Shown here: in pieces, positions 47,567 through 56,127 of the stretch
Numbering within the stretch: position 1 is the stretch's first letter
Layout: the number at the start of each line of letters is the position of its first letter
Assembly (NCBI RefSeq): GCF_014897705.1
Contig: NZ_JABUXV010000004.1
Coordinates: 124,001-188,000 of the forward strand
Direction of reading: 5' to 3'
Length of the DNA: 64,000 nucleotides
From: Brachybacterium sp. FME24
GTDB taxonomy: Bacteria > Actinomycetota > Actinomycetes > Actinomycetales > Dermabacteraceae
Position numbers and translations under genes: made by a program
Notes under the pieces: model-generated
What the model was told of the DNA's origin: nothing
What the model saw: the letters and a program-made list of their open reading frames with translations, nothing else
Databases searched by the model: none

Positions 47567-47664
47567 CTGGCCCAGACTATGGCAGAGACGGAGGCTGGGA
47601 CACCTGCGCCGCCTGCGATGCAATAATGGCCGCAGTATCAGCGGACGACACGTACAGGTGGGAC

Positions 47665-48072
47665 ATGGGCGGCACCGGATTCATGGGTCTCGGCGGGTGG
47701 GAAGTCGTCATCCTGCTCGTGGTGTTCCTCGTGATCGTCGGCCCTCAGCGACTTCCCGACCTCACGCGACAGCTCGTGCAGTGGGTGCGTCAGGCCCGCC
47801 GCTGGGTCGACGACTCGCGGGCGACGGTCGAGGACGAGATGGGCATCGCCATCGAGGACCTCAGGAAGTACGACCCGCGTCAGTACGATCCGCGCCGGAT
47901 CATCCGCGAGGCATGGGGCGACACCGACCCCTCGGAACTGCTGCCCAGCAAGGACGCGATGTCCGTTGCCGCCGGCGCCGGCGCCGGGGCGGCGGCGAAG
48001 GGCAAGAAGTCTGCGAAGGGGAAGAAGAACGACGGCCCGAAGCGGGCGCCCTTCGACCCCGAGGCCACCTGA
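47665..48072 (+). CDS. tatB: TatB-like Sec-independent translocase subunit
   Basis: A TatA/B-type protein: a short N-terminus, a hydrophobic helix (GWEVVILLVVFLVIVGPQRL) with the conserved Gly-Pro hinge, then an amphipathic helix (LTRQLVQWVRQARRWVDD) and a polar C-terminus ending in a Lys-rich, probably disordered tail. TatB acts in the receptor complex for folded, twin-arginine proteins; the lipoprotein at 23678 may be a client. The start is uncertain: ATG 47665 (135 residues) is used here, 47683 begins even closer to the helix, and 47626 would add 13 polar residues. The locus matches mycobacterial tatB beside an O-methyltransferase and mrp. Confidence 0.85.
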   Translation: MGGTGFMGLGGWEVVILLVVFLVIVGPQRLPDLTRQLVQWVRQARRWVDDSRATVEDEMGIAIEDLRKYDPRQYDPRRIIREAWGDTDPSELLPSKDAMSVAAGAGAGAAAKGKKSAKGKKNDGPKRAPFDPEAT

Positions 48073-48079
48073 GCTCGCC

Positions 48080-49228
48080 TCAGCTCTTCGCGACGGACAA
48101 CGGCAGCTTCATCCCCTCGAGCCCACGAGGCTTGCGCACGAGCGCACGGGCCACACCCTTCAGGGCCATCGCGGTCGGGGAGTCCGGGGCCGTCAGCACC
48201 AGCGGAACGCCCCGATCGGCGCCTTCGCGCAGCGCGGGATCCAGGCCGACCCTCCCCAGCACGGGCACGTCGTGGCCGACGGCCCCCGCAAGGGTCGCTG
48301 CCACCCGGTCTCCGCCGCCGGAGCCGAAGACGTCCATCACGGTGCCGTCGGGGAGCGTCAGACCCGCCATGTTCTCCACCACCCCGGCGACCTCCTGCTC
48401 GGTCGAGGTGGCGAGCGAACCGACCCGCTCGGCGACCAAGGACGCCGACTGCTGCGGCGTGGTCACCACGACCATCTGGGCGCTCGGCAGCAGCTGCGCG
48501 ACGGAGATCGCCACGTCCCCCGTGCCGGGCGGCAGATCCAGCAGCAGCACGTCCAGGTCGCCCCAGAACACGTCGGAGGCGAACTGCTCGATCGCCCGGT
48601 GCATCTTCGGGCCGCGCCACACCACGGCCTGGCCCTCCGGCACGAACATCCCGATGCTCATGACGGCCACTCCGTGCGCCTCGGGCGGCATCAGCAGGTC
48701 CGAGACCTTGGTGGGCTGAGCGGTGATGCCGAACATGCCGGGCATCGAGAAGCCGTGGATGTCGGCGTCGATCACGCCGACGCGCAGACCGTCGGCCGCC
48801 ATCGCGGCAGCGAGATTCGCGGTCACCGTGGACTTGCCGACCCCGCCCTTGCCGGAGGAGATCGCGTAGATGCGGGTCAGCGAGCCGGGCTGGTTGAAGG
48901 GGATCTGCCGACGCCCCTGGCGGAGTCGGTTGGTGAGCTCCCGGCGCTGCTCCTCGTTCATGGCGCTGGTCGAGACCTCGACCCGGCTGAGACCGGGGAC
49001 CGTTGCGGTCGCCTCGGCGGTGTCGCGCTCGATGCGGTCCCGCATGGGGCAGCCCTCGATCGTGAGCAGCACCTGCACGCGGGCGATGCCATCGGGGTCG
49101 ACCGTGACGGAGTCGACCATCCCGAGCTCGGTGATCGGGCGATGGATCTCAGGATCGATCACCGCGTTCAGGGCCTCATGGATGAGGGCGACGCGGTCGT
49201 CGGCGGAGGTGTGCTCGGTCGTGCTCAT
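48080..49228 (-). CDS. Mrp/ApbC iron-sulfur cluster carrier ATPase
   Basis: Mrp proteins are P-loop ATPases that carry Fe-S clusters to apo-proteins. The 382-residue protein has an N-terminal DUF59/MIP18 domain (about 1-95, HEALNAVIDPEIHRPITELG). The deviant Walker A AISSGKGGVGKSTVTANLA follows near residue 125, then DADIHGFSMPGMFG and LLLDLPPGTGDVAISVAQLL. The CxxC typical of the C-terminal part is replaced: the region reads VVENMAGLTLPDGTVMDVFG, so no cysteine pair is present there. The start (ATG 49228) overlaps the DUF1003 stop (ATGA). The long open frame upstream to 49972 is antisense noise. Confidence 0.93.
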   Translation of the reverse strand: MSTTEHTSADDRVALIHEALNAVIDPEIHRPITELGMVDSVTVDPDGIARVQVLLTIEGCPMRDRIERDTAEATATVPGLSRVEVSTSAMNEEQRRELTNRLRQGRRQIPFNQPGSLTRIYAISSGKGGVGKSTVTANLAAAMAADGLRVGVIDADIHGFSMPGMFGITAQPTKVSDLLMPPEAHGVAVMSIGMFVPEGQAVVWRGPKMHRAIEQFASDVFWGDLDVLLLDLPPGTGDVAISVAQLLPSAQMVVVTTPQQSASLVAERVGSLATSTEQEVAGVVENMAGLTLPDGTVMDVFGSGGGDRVAATLAGAVGHDVPVLGRVGLDPALREGADRGVPLVLTAPDSPTAMALKGVARALVRKPRGLEGMKLPLSVAKS

Positions 49229-49842
49229 GGCGTGTGGTGCTCCTTCGGAAGGTCGGGCTCGCCGGCCCGGTCGCGCTCGGACAGCACGGCGTCGATCTCC
49301 TCGCGGAGGATCGCACGCAGGGCGTCGGCGTCGAGAGGGGAGGTGACGGATGGGGAATCGGGGGCGCTGTCGAGGTCCTCGAGCAGGTCGCGCAGCTCGC
49401 CGCGCACGAAATCTCGGGTGGCGACGTCGTTCAGGGCCAGGCGCAGGGAGGCGATCTCCCGGGTGATGAAGTCGGTGGTCGCGTGATTGCGATCGTTGGA
49501 CTGGCGGTCCTGCTCGGCCTGCACGCGGTCGCGGTCGTCCTGGCGGTTCTGCGCGAGCAGCAGAAGAGGTGCGGCGTAGGACGCCTGCAGGGACAGGATC
49601 AGCGTGAGCAGGGTGAAGTTCAGTGCTCGCGGGTCGAACTGCGCCGAGACCGGTGCCAGCGAGTTCCAGGTCAGCCACACGGCGCAGAACAGCGTCATCC
49701 CGACCAGGAAGGCCGGTGTGCCCATCATGCGGGCGAAGCCCTCGGCGCCCCGGCCGAAGGCGTCGCCGCGGAAGGGATTGCGCAGGCGTGCCTGGCGACG
49801 GGGCGCGGGGTCGTCGAGCGGCGGCGGGTTGTGCTCGGCCAT
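49225..49842 (-). CDS. DUF1003 membrane protein
   Basis: The 205-residue protein has a polar N-terminus, two membrane segments (about 42-62, TPAFLVGMTLFCAVWLTWNS, and 76-98), then a charged helical C-terminus (QNRQDDRDRVQAEQDRQS and following). This is the DUF1003 layout; the function is unknown. The ATG at 49842 is preferred over a GTG at 49848 because GGAGG lies 7 bases before it. It starts 2 bases after the CBS-protein stop and overlaps mrp at its end, so the three are coupled. Confidence 0.9.
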   Translation of the reverse strand: MAEHNPPPLDDPAPRRQARLRNPFRGDAFGRGAEGFARMMGTPAFLVGMTLFCAVWLTWNSLAPVSAQFDPRALNFTLLTLILSLQASYAAPLLLLAQNRQDDRDRVQAEQDRQSNDRNHATTDFITREIASLRLALNDVATRDFVRGELRDLLEDLDSAPDSPSVTSPLDADALRAILREEIDAVLSERDRAGEPDLPKEHHTP

Positions 49843-49844
49843 CC

Positions 49845-51173
49845 TCACTCCTCCTTCGCGGCATCGCGGGCGGTGGCCCGGGCGATCTCCGACAGGTCGA
49901 TCTGCCCGGTGGTGGGCACCGGTTCGTCCTGTTCGCGCCAGTCATCGGGCAGCATGTGGTCCAGCACGTCATCGACGGTGACCGCTCCCAGCAGGCGGCC
50001 GTCCTCGTCGATCACCGGGATCGAGACCAGGTTGTAGGTGGCCATCTCACGGGTCACCTCGGACAGCGGCGCCGTCGGCCCGACCGCGACCTTGTCGGCG
50101 TCGAGGATCTCCCCGACGGGCCGGTCGGGGCGTTCGCGCAGCAGCTGCTGGAAATGGACGATGCCCAGCAGCTTGCCGGTCGGCGTCTCCAGCGGGGAGC
50201 GGCACACGTGCACCGTGGAGGCCAGCGCGGCGTGCAGGGCCTCGCGGCTGATCATGGCCAGGCAGTGCGCCACCGGGGTCTCCGGGGCCACCACGAGCGG
50301 CTCCGTGGTCATCATCCCGCCGGCGGTGTACTCGTCGTACGCGAGCAGCCGGCGCACATCCTCCGCCTCCTCCGGTTCCATCAGGTTCAGCAGCTGGGAC
50401 GCGACCTGATCGGGCAGCTCCTGGACCAGGTCCGCAGCGTCGTCGGGATCCATCGCGTCCAGGATGTCGGCGGCGCGGGTGGCGTCCATGCCCGTGACGA
50501 CCTCGACGCGGATGTCCTCGGGCAGCTCCTCGAGCGCGTCCGCGAGGCGCTCGTCGGACAGCTCGCCGGCCAGTTCGATGCGCCGTTTGGCATCCAGTTC
50601 CTGGATGATCTCGGCGAGGTCGGCGGGATTGAGATCCTGATAGGACGCGGCCAGCAGATGCGCGGACTGCTCCGCCTGGGTGCCGTAGAGGCCGGCCACC
50701 TCGGACAGCTCCACCGTGAGCGTCTGGCCCCGCGAGACCAGGCGGCTCAGCGAACTGCCGCGACGGCGGCGGCGCACGTGCAGCCGCGACACCTCCCAGT
50801 CCCGGTGCCGGTTCTGGTCCAGAGCGATGTCCAGCACGGTCGCCTCGCCGGAGCCGTCGTGCAGAGTGACAGCACGGTCCAGCAGGTCCCCGATCACCAG
50901 CAGTTCGCCGGTGCGCTTCTCGAAGCGGCGCACGTTGAGCACGCCGGTCGAGATCACCTGGCCCGGGGAGATCGACGTGACCCGCGTGATCGGCAGGAAC
51001 ACGCGGCGTTTGACCGCGACCTCGACCACGAGGCCGACGGCGCGCGCGGAGTTGCGGGCCTGGGGGAGGAGCACGACGTCGCGAACCTTCGCCACCGCGT
51101 CCCCGATGGGATCGAAGACGGTGGTGCCGACGAGTCGTGCGGCGTAGAAGCGCGGCGGCGTAGTGGTGCTCAC
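49845..51173 (-). CDS. PRC-barrel, MgtE_N and CBS-pair protein
   Basis: The 442-residue cytosolic protein combines an N-terminal PRC-barrel-like part (about 8-120, VFDPIGDAVAKVRDVVL), an MgtE_N superhelix (about 175-285, with LAEIIQELDAKRRIELAGEL and DILDAMDPDDAADLVQELP) and two CBS motifs (about 290-410). It lacks the MgtE membrane domain, so it is a regulator-like relative and not a magnesium channel. The GTG start follows TAGTCT (reverse of 51180-51185) by 6 bases and also lies in the pepP stop (GTGA). A similar protein sits near mrp in mycobacteria (Rv1232c, from memory). Confidence 0.9.
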   Translation of the reverse strand: MSTTTPPRFYAARLVGTTVFDPIGDAVAKVRDVVLLPQARNSARAVGLVVEVAVKRRVFLPITRVTSISPGQVISTGVLNVRRFEKRTGELLVIGDLLDRAVTLHDGSGEATVLDIALDQNRHRDWEVSRLHVRRRRRGSSLSRLVSRGQTLTVELSEVAGLYGTQAEQSAHLLAASYQDLNPADLAEIIQELDAKRRIELAGELSDERLADALEELPEDIRVEVVTGMDATRAADILDAMDPDDAADLVQELPDQVASQLLNLMEPEEAEDVRRLLAYDEYTAGGMMTTEPLVVAPETPVAHCLAMISREALHAALASTVHVCRSPLETPTGKLLGIVHFQQLLRERPDRPVGEILDADKVAVGPTAPLSEVTREMATYNLVSIPVIDEDGRLLGAVTVDDVLDHMLPDDWREQDEPVPTTGQIDLSEIARATARDAAKEE

Positions 51174-52714
51174 TGCCTCAGACTAGCGATCCAGCGCTCG
51201 ACGTCCTGCACCCGTCGGGGCGCCGCGGCAGAGAGGTTCTCCACGCCGTCGGCGGTGACCAGGACGTCGTCCTCGATACGCACGCCGATGCCGCGCAGCT
51301 CCTCGGGAACCAGCAGGTCGTTCTCCTTGAAGTACAGGCCCGGTTCGATGGTGAAGACCATGCCGGGTTCGAGCTCTGCGTCGAGATACATCTCGCGGCG
51401 GGCCTGCGCGCAGTCGTGCACATCCATGCCCAGGTGGTGGCTGGTGCCGTGCGGCATCCACCGTCGGTGCCACTGGCCCTCGGGTGCCAGGGACTCCGCG
51501 GCGGTGCCGGGCAGGACGCCCCACTGCTCGAGACGGCCGGCGAGGACCTCCATCGCGGCGGCGTGCAGCTCGCGGAAGCGCAGTCCGGGGCGCGCCACCG
51601 CGAAGGCGGCGTCGGCGGCCTCGAGCACGGCCTCGTAGACCCGACGCTGGACCGGGGAGAAGGTGCCGGCGACCGGCAGGGTGCGGGTGACGTCCGCGGT
51701 GTAGAGGGAATCGACCTCGACGCCCGCATCGATCAGCACCAGCTCGTCGGCCTGCACAGCGCCGTCGTTGCGGGTCCAGTGCAGGGTGCAGGCGTGATCG
51801 CCGGCGGCGGCGATGGTGTCGTAGCCCACTCCGTTGCCGTCGGCCCGCGCGGTCCGGGCGAAGACGCCCTCGATGACACGCTCACCGCGAGCATGGTCGA
51901 CGGCCGCGCTCAGGTTCCGGATGACGTCCTCGAAGCCTCTGATGGTCGCGTCGACCGCGACGCGCATCTGGCCGATCTCGTACTCGTCCTTGACCAGCCG
52001 CTGCTCGCTCGCCGCTTCCTTCAGCCCGGCGTGCTGCGCGGCGGCATCGTCCCCGCCGGGCAGACCGTTCTGGGCACGGATCTCCTGGACCATGGCCTCC
52101 ACGGTGGCGTCCACGCCCGGCATGATCGACAGCGACAGCTGGGCGCCGATGTCCTTGGCGAGGTGGTCGCGCAGCTCGTCGATGTGACGCACCTCGACGC
52201 CGAGCCGCTGGGAGGCCTCGTCGAGGGTGGGGCGGCGTCCCACCCACATCTCGCCGTAGCGGGAATCAGCGTAGAACTCACTGGTGTCGAAGCCCGCGCG
52301 GGGGCGGAAGAAGTACGTCGCCTGAGCGCGATGCGCATCCTCGGCCGACGGTTCGATCACCAGCACGCTGTCGGGTTCCTCGTCGGTGCCCAGGCCCGCG
52401 TAGTACGCGAAGGCCGTGTCGGGGCGGAACGGGTAGTCGGTGTCGTTGGAGCGCACCTTCAGCACGCCCGCGGGAAGCACGAGTCGCGTCCCGGGCAGGC
52501 GCTGCACGAGCGCGTCGCGACGGGCGGGGGTGAAGTCCGCGGCCTCGCGACGGTCCGCGTCCGGGACGGTCTCATCCCAGCCGGAGGCGATGAAGTCGCG
52601 GAACGCCGCATTGGTGGGGCGCTGGCTGCGCGAGTCCCCGCGCGAGGCGAGGTCCTTGCCGGCGTCGCGGTCGTCGGTGCTGATCTGGCTCGTGTCGGTG
52701 CTCTCGGTGCTCAC
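51170..52714 (-). CDS. pepP: Xaa-Pro aminopeptidase (aminopeptidase P)
   Basis: PepP removes an N-terminal residue next to proline. In the 514-residue protein the N-terminal domain includes LPGTRLVLPAGVLKVRSND. The C-terminal pita-bread domain carries the dimetal ligands: Asp in VLIDAGVEVDSL and YTADVTRTL, His in MPHGTSHHLGMDVHD, Glu in FTIEPGLYF and Glu in GVRIEDDVLVT. The start is a GTG with GACCAT (reverse of 52721-52726) 6 bases upstream. The gene is divergent from the PHP gene with only 37 bp between starts, and its stop overlaps the CBS protein gene. Confidence 0.94.
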   Translation of the reverse strand: MSTESTDTSQISTDDRDAGKDLASRGDSRSQRPTNAAFRDFIASGWDETVPDADRREAADFTPARRDALVQRLPGTRLVLPAGVLKVRSNDTDYPFRPDTAFAYYAGLGTDEEPDSVLVIEPSAEDAHRAQATYFFRPRAGFDTSEFYADSRYGEMWVGRRPTLDEASQRLGVEVRHIDELRDHLAKDIGAQLSLSIMPGVDATVEAMVQEIRAQNGLPGGDDAAAQHAGLKEAASEQRLVKDEYEIGQMRVAVDATIRGFEDVIRNLSAAVDHARGERVIEGVFARTARADGNGVGYDTIAAAGDHACTLHWTRNDGAVQADELVLIDAGVEVDSLYTADVTRTLPVAGTFSPVQRRVYEAVLEAADAAFAVARPGLRFRELHAAAMEVLAGRLEQWGVLPGTAAESLAPEGQWHRRWMPHGTSHHLGMDVHDCAQARREMYLDAELEPGMVFTIEPGLYFKENDLLVPEELRGIGVRIEDDVLVTADGVENLSAAAPRRVQDVERWIASLRQ

Positions 52715-52751
52715 TCCCCGATGGTCTCACGCCGCGGTCTACGCTGGGCCT

Positions 52752-53633
52752 ATGAGTCAGCCGTCCATCCCCCACGGCGCGGAGCGCATCGACCTGCACA
52801 CCCACACGTCGTGGTCCGACGGCACCTGTGGGGTCCTCGAGCTGCTGCAGCACGCGCGCGAGGCGCAGCTGGACGTCCTCGCGCTCACGGACCACGACAC
52901 CGTGGCGGGCTGGGCCGAGCTGCCCGCAGCGGTCGCCGCGACCGGCGTCGCCGCCGTGCCCGGGATCGAGGTCTCCAGCGAGCACCAGGGCCTCAGCGTG
53001 CACGTGCTCGCGCTCCTGGTGGATCCGTCCCCGGACAGCGAGCTCGCCGCCGAGATGGCGCGGGCCCGCTCCTCGCGCATCGAGCGAGCTCGGGCCATGG
53101 TCGAGCTGATCGGGCAGGACCATCCGATCACCTGGGAGGACGTCCGGGCGCAGGCCGCCGGAGAGAGCACCGTGATCGGACGGCCGCACATCGCCGACGC
53201 CCTGGTCGCCCATGGCGCCATCCCGGACCGTTCGGCGGCCTTCGCGGAGATCCTCAGCCCCTCGGGGCCCTACTACGTGCCGTACTACGCGCCGTCACCG
53301 GTGGCCGCGGTGCGGGCGATCCGCGAGACCGGCGGGGTGGCGATCGTCGCCCATCCCGGGTCCGTGAGCCGAGATGCGGACCTGCCGGTGGACCTGCTGG
53401 AGGCGATGGTGGAGGCGGGTCTGACCGGGATCGAGGTCGACCACCGCGAACATGACGAGGCCGAGCGCGCGCGATTGCGGGACTTCGCCGCCGTCCACGA
53501 TCTCCTGATCACGGGCGGCAGCGACTACCATGGCGCCGGCAAACCCAACCGGCTCGGAGAGAACCTCACGCAGCCGGACGTCCTGGCCGCGATCACCCAC
53601 CGCGCCACGAGCACCACCGAGGTCATCCGTTAA
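52752..53633 (+). CDS. PHP-domain phosphoesterase
   Basis: A 293-residue stand-alone PHP protein. The N-terminus IDLHTHTSWSDGTC and LALTDHDTVAGW carry metal-binding His and Asp residues, GIEVSSEHQGLSVHVL the next set, and AIVAHPGS and TGGSDYHGAGKP the last. Related proteins (for example YciV/RnaAM and TrpH-like) hydrolyse 3',5'-nucleoside bisphosphates or short RNAs; that role is family inference. The ATG follows TACGCT at 52740-52745 with a 6-base gap. marC starts directly after its TAA. Confidence 0.9.
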   Translation: MSQPSIPHGAERIDLHTHTSWSDGTCGVLELLQHAREAQLDVLALTDHDTVAGWAELPAAVAATGVAAVPGIEVSSEHQGLSVHVLALLVDPSPDSELAAEMARARSSRIERARAMVELIGQDHPITWEDVRAQAAGESTVIGRPHIADALVAHGAIPDRSAAFAEILSPSGPYYVPYYAPSPVAAVRAIRETGGVAIVAHPGSVSRDADLPVDLLEAMVEAGLTGIEVDHREHDEAERARLRDFAAVHDLLITGGSDYHGAGKPNRLGENLTQPDVLAAITHRATSTTEVIR

Positions 53634-54263
53634 GTGAACCTGGTCGATCCGAGCTTCCTCACGGGAGTGTTCGTCACCCTCTTCGTCATCATCGATCCCC
53701 CGGGCACCGTCCCCATCTTCCTCTCGTTGACCAGCACCATGACCGCGAAGCAGCGCTCCCGGGCGGCACTGGTCGCGGTCGGTGTGGCGATACTGATCAT
53801 CTCGGTGTTCGCCCTGTTCGGGCGGTTCATCCTCGACTACATGAGCATCTCGCTGCCCGCGCTGCAGTTCTCCGGCGGCCTGCTGCTGCTGATCGTCGCG
53901 CTGCAGCTGCTGTCCGGCAAGGAGGGCGAGATGGCCGCGCGCGAGGGGGTCAACGTGGCTCTGGTGCCACTGGGCACGCCGCTGCTCGGCGGGCCGGGCG
54001 CGATCGTCGCCGTGATGCTGTTCGTGGAGCAGACCGGTGGCGAGGCCGCCCGCGTCAGCTCGCTGGTGATCGCCATGACGCTGCTGGCGGCCACGATGTA
54101 CCTCGCGCTGCGCTTCGCGGGTCTCATCGCCCGGGTGCTCGGGGACGGCGGCGTCACCCTGGTCACGCGCATCTCCGGTGTGCTGCTCGCCGCTATCAGC
54201 ACCCAGATGATCTTCGACGCGATCCATGCCTTCCTCCTCAGCTGGGGCATGCTCCCCACCTGA
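53634..54263 (+). CDS. MarC-family integral membrane protein
   Basis: The 209-residue protein has six hydrophobic segments and family features IIDPPGTVPIFLSLT near the N-terminus, FSGGLLLLIVALQLLSG, and PLGTPLLGGPGAIVAVM. MarC proteins were once linked to multidrug resistance, but that was not upheld, and the function is unknown. The GTG start is the base after the PHP stop TAA and has no good ribosome-binding site, so it probably depends on termination-reinitiation. Confidence 0.9.
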   Translation: MNLVDPSFLTGVFVTLFVIIDPPGTVPIFLSLTSTMTAKQRSRAALVAVGVAILIISVFALFGRFILDYMSISLPALQFSGGLLLLIVALQLLSGKEGEMAAREGVNVALVPLGTPLLGGPGAIVAVMLFVEQTGGEAARVSSLVIAMTLLAATMYLALRFAGLIARVLGDGGVTLVTRISGVLLAAISTQMIFDAIHAFLLSWGMLPT

Positions 54264-54269
54264 CGACAA

Positions 54270-54299
54270 CGGTCCGCACCTCCTGGGAGGTACGGACCG
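54270..54299. terminator. Bidirectional hairpin terminator between marC and the helicase
   Basis: Arms 54270-54283 and 54286-54299 pair with one C-A mismatch around a very short loop, between the two convergent stop codons. Confidence 0.8.
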
Positions 54300-54319
54300 C
54301 CGGGTTGATCAGGGACTGA

Positions 54320-56062
54320 TCAGGAATCGCTCTGCGGGGCCTGCTGACCCTCGCCGCCACGGCTGCGGCCGCGACCGCCCCGGGACCGACGACGGCGCGG
54401 ACGGTCCTCGCCCGAGCCCTCGTTCTTCTGGCCGGAGTCGCTCGCAGCGGTCGACGGTGCGCCGCCCGACTCGGCGGTGACCTCACCGTTGACCCGACGG
54501 GTGCGCGAACGGGTGCGACGGGGACGCTCGCCGGCGCCCTCGGTCGCGACGGGTGCTGCCGGCTCGCTCGGGCGCTCCTTGCGCGGCTCGCTGCGACGCT
54601 CGCCGCCACGGCTGCGACCTCCGTCGCGGCCACTGTCCCGACCGCCGCGACCGCTGTCACGGCCACCGGTGCGCGGGCCGCGCGAGGAGTGATCCGGACC
54701 GCCGAGGTCCTCGATCTGCTCGGCTCCCAGACCATCCCGCGTGCGCTTGTCCCGGGGCAGGGTGCCCTTGGACCCGGTGGGGATGTCGAGATCGGTGTAG
54801 AGGTGCTCCGAGGTGGAGTACGTCTCGACGGCCTCGGTGGACTCCAGGCCCAGCTGTCGAGCGATGAGGGCCCAGCGTGCCAGGTCCTCCCAGTCCACGA
54901 ACGTGACCGCGGTGCCCTTCTTGCCCGCGCGTCCGGTGCGGCCGGTGCGGTGCAGGTAGGTCTTGTCGTCGTCCGGGCAGTTCCAGTTCACGACGTGGGT
55001 CACGTCGGTGACATCGATGCCGCGGGCGGCGACGTCGGTCGCGACCAGCACGTCGATCTTTCCGTTGCGGAAGGCGCGCAGCGCCTGCTCACGGGCGCCC
55101 TGGCCGAGATCGCCGTGCAGCGGAGCGGCCGCGAAGCCGCGGTCTGCGAGATCGCCGGCCACGCGGTCCGCCTGACGCTTGGTGCGCATGAAGATGATCG
55201 ACAGGCCGCGACCACGGGCCTGCAGCATGCGGGCCATGACCTCGATCTTGTCGAGCTGGTGCGCGCGGTAGACGACCTGCTTGATGTCGGCCTTGGTGCG
55301 CGCCCCGTCGTTCGGGTCCTGGGCACGGATGTGGGTCGGCTGGCTCATGAAGCGACGGGCCAGGGCCATGATCGGGCCGGGCATCGTCGCGGAGAACAGC
55401 ATGGTCTGGCGGGTGGACGGCACCGCCTGCAGCAGCTTCTCGATGTCCTCGAGGAAGCCGAGGTCGAGCATCTCGTCGGCCTCGTCGAGCACTGCGGTGC
55501 GCACCTGGGACAGGTCCAGGTACTTCTGGCGCATGAGGTCGATCAGACGGCCCGGGGTGCCCACGACGACCTCGACGCCTCGTTCGAGGGCCTCGATCTG
55601 CGGCTCGTAGGCACGGCCGCCGTAGACGGTCAGGATGCGCACGGGGCGCTTGGCCGACGCAGCGATGAGATCCTCGGCGACCTGCACCGCGAGCTCACGG
55701 GTGGGCAGGACCACGAGGGCCTGCGGCTTGCCGACGGGACGACCGTCGGGGTTGTCCTCGCCCGGGGCGACGGCCGCCTGCAGCAGGGGGATGCCGAAAC
55801 CGAGCGTCTTGCCGGTGCCGGTCTTGGCCTGACCGATGATGTCGCGGCCGCGCAGGGCGACCGGGAGGGTCATCGACTGGATGGGGAATGGATGGATGAT
55901 GCCCTTGGCCGCGAGGGCCTCGACGATGTCGTCCCGGACAGCGAAGTCCGCGAAGGTCTGCTGGGGCTCGCTGGGCTCGCTCGTGTTCGGGGTGCCGGAG
56001 CTCTGCTCGACGGCGGGGGAGGCCGACACGGCCTCATCGGTGTGCGGGATGGTTTCAGGCAC
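54320..56062 (-). CDS. DEAD-box RNA helicase (RhlE type)
   Basis: The 580-residue ATP-dependent RNA helicase has the Q motif region (TFADFAVRDDIVEALAAKGI), Walker A GQAKTGTGKTLGFGIPL, DEAD box VLDEADEMLDLGF, FSATMPGPIMA and the C-terminal motifs ATDVAARGIDVTDVTHVV and HRTGRTGRAGKKG. From about residue 440 the tail is low-complexity, with Arg-Gly-Ser clusters (GRGGRDSGRDGGRSRGG, RRRRSRGGRGRSRGG) likely to bind RNA or promote condensates. The GTG start follows a 65-bp gap holding TACGAT (reverse of 56095-56100), a likely -10. Helicases of this type lie near DUF3107 and tetR in other actinobacteria. Confidence 0.93.
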   Translation of the reverse strand: MPETIPHTDEAVSASPAVEQSSGTPNTSEPSEPQQTFADFAVRDDIVEALAAKGIIHPFPIQSMTLPVALRGRDIIGQAKTGTGKTLGFGIPLLQAAVAPGEDNPDGRPVGKPQALVVLPTRELAVQVAEDLIAASAKRPVRILTVYGGRAYEPQIEALERGVEVVVGTPGRLIDLMRQKYLDLSQVRTAVLDEADEMLDLGFLEDIEKLLQAVPSTRQTMLFSATMPGPIMALARRFMSQPTHIRAQDPNDGARTKADIKQVVYRAHQLDKIEVMARMLQARGRGLSIIFMRTKRQADRVAGDLADRGFAAAPLHGDLGQGAREQALRAFRNGKIDVLVATDVAARGIDVTDVTHVVNWNCPDDDKTYLHRTGRTGRAGKKGTAVTFVDWEDLARWALIARQLGLESTEAVETYSTSEHLYTDLDIPTGSKGTLPRDKRTRDGLGAEQIEDLGGPDHSSRGPRTGGRDSGRGGRDSGRDGGRSRGGERRSEPRKERPSEPAAPVATEGAGERPRRTRSRTRRVNGEVTAESGGAPSTAASDSGQKNEGSGEDRPRRRRSRGGRGRSRGGEGQQAPQSDS

Positions 56063-56127
56063 CGTTCAACTCTCTGTCATGGATATGCACCGCCATCGTA
56101 GCCCCCGCCCTTCCGGGCACCCGGTAT

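Noticed and set aside
49845..51173. MgtE magnesium channel
   Set aside because: The MgtE_N and CBS parts are present, but there is no membrane domain, so transport cannot be claimed.
54303..54326. Repeated TGATCAGG near the helicase stop as another copy of the array element
   Set aside because: Only a 7-8 base match without the element core; likely chance at a stop-codon region.
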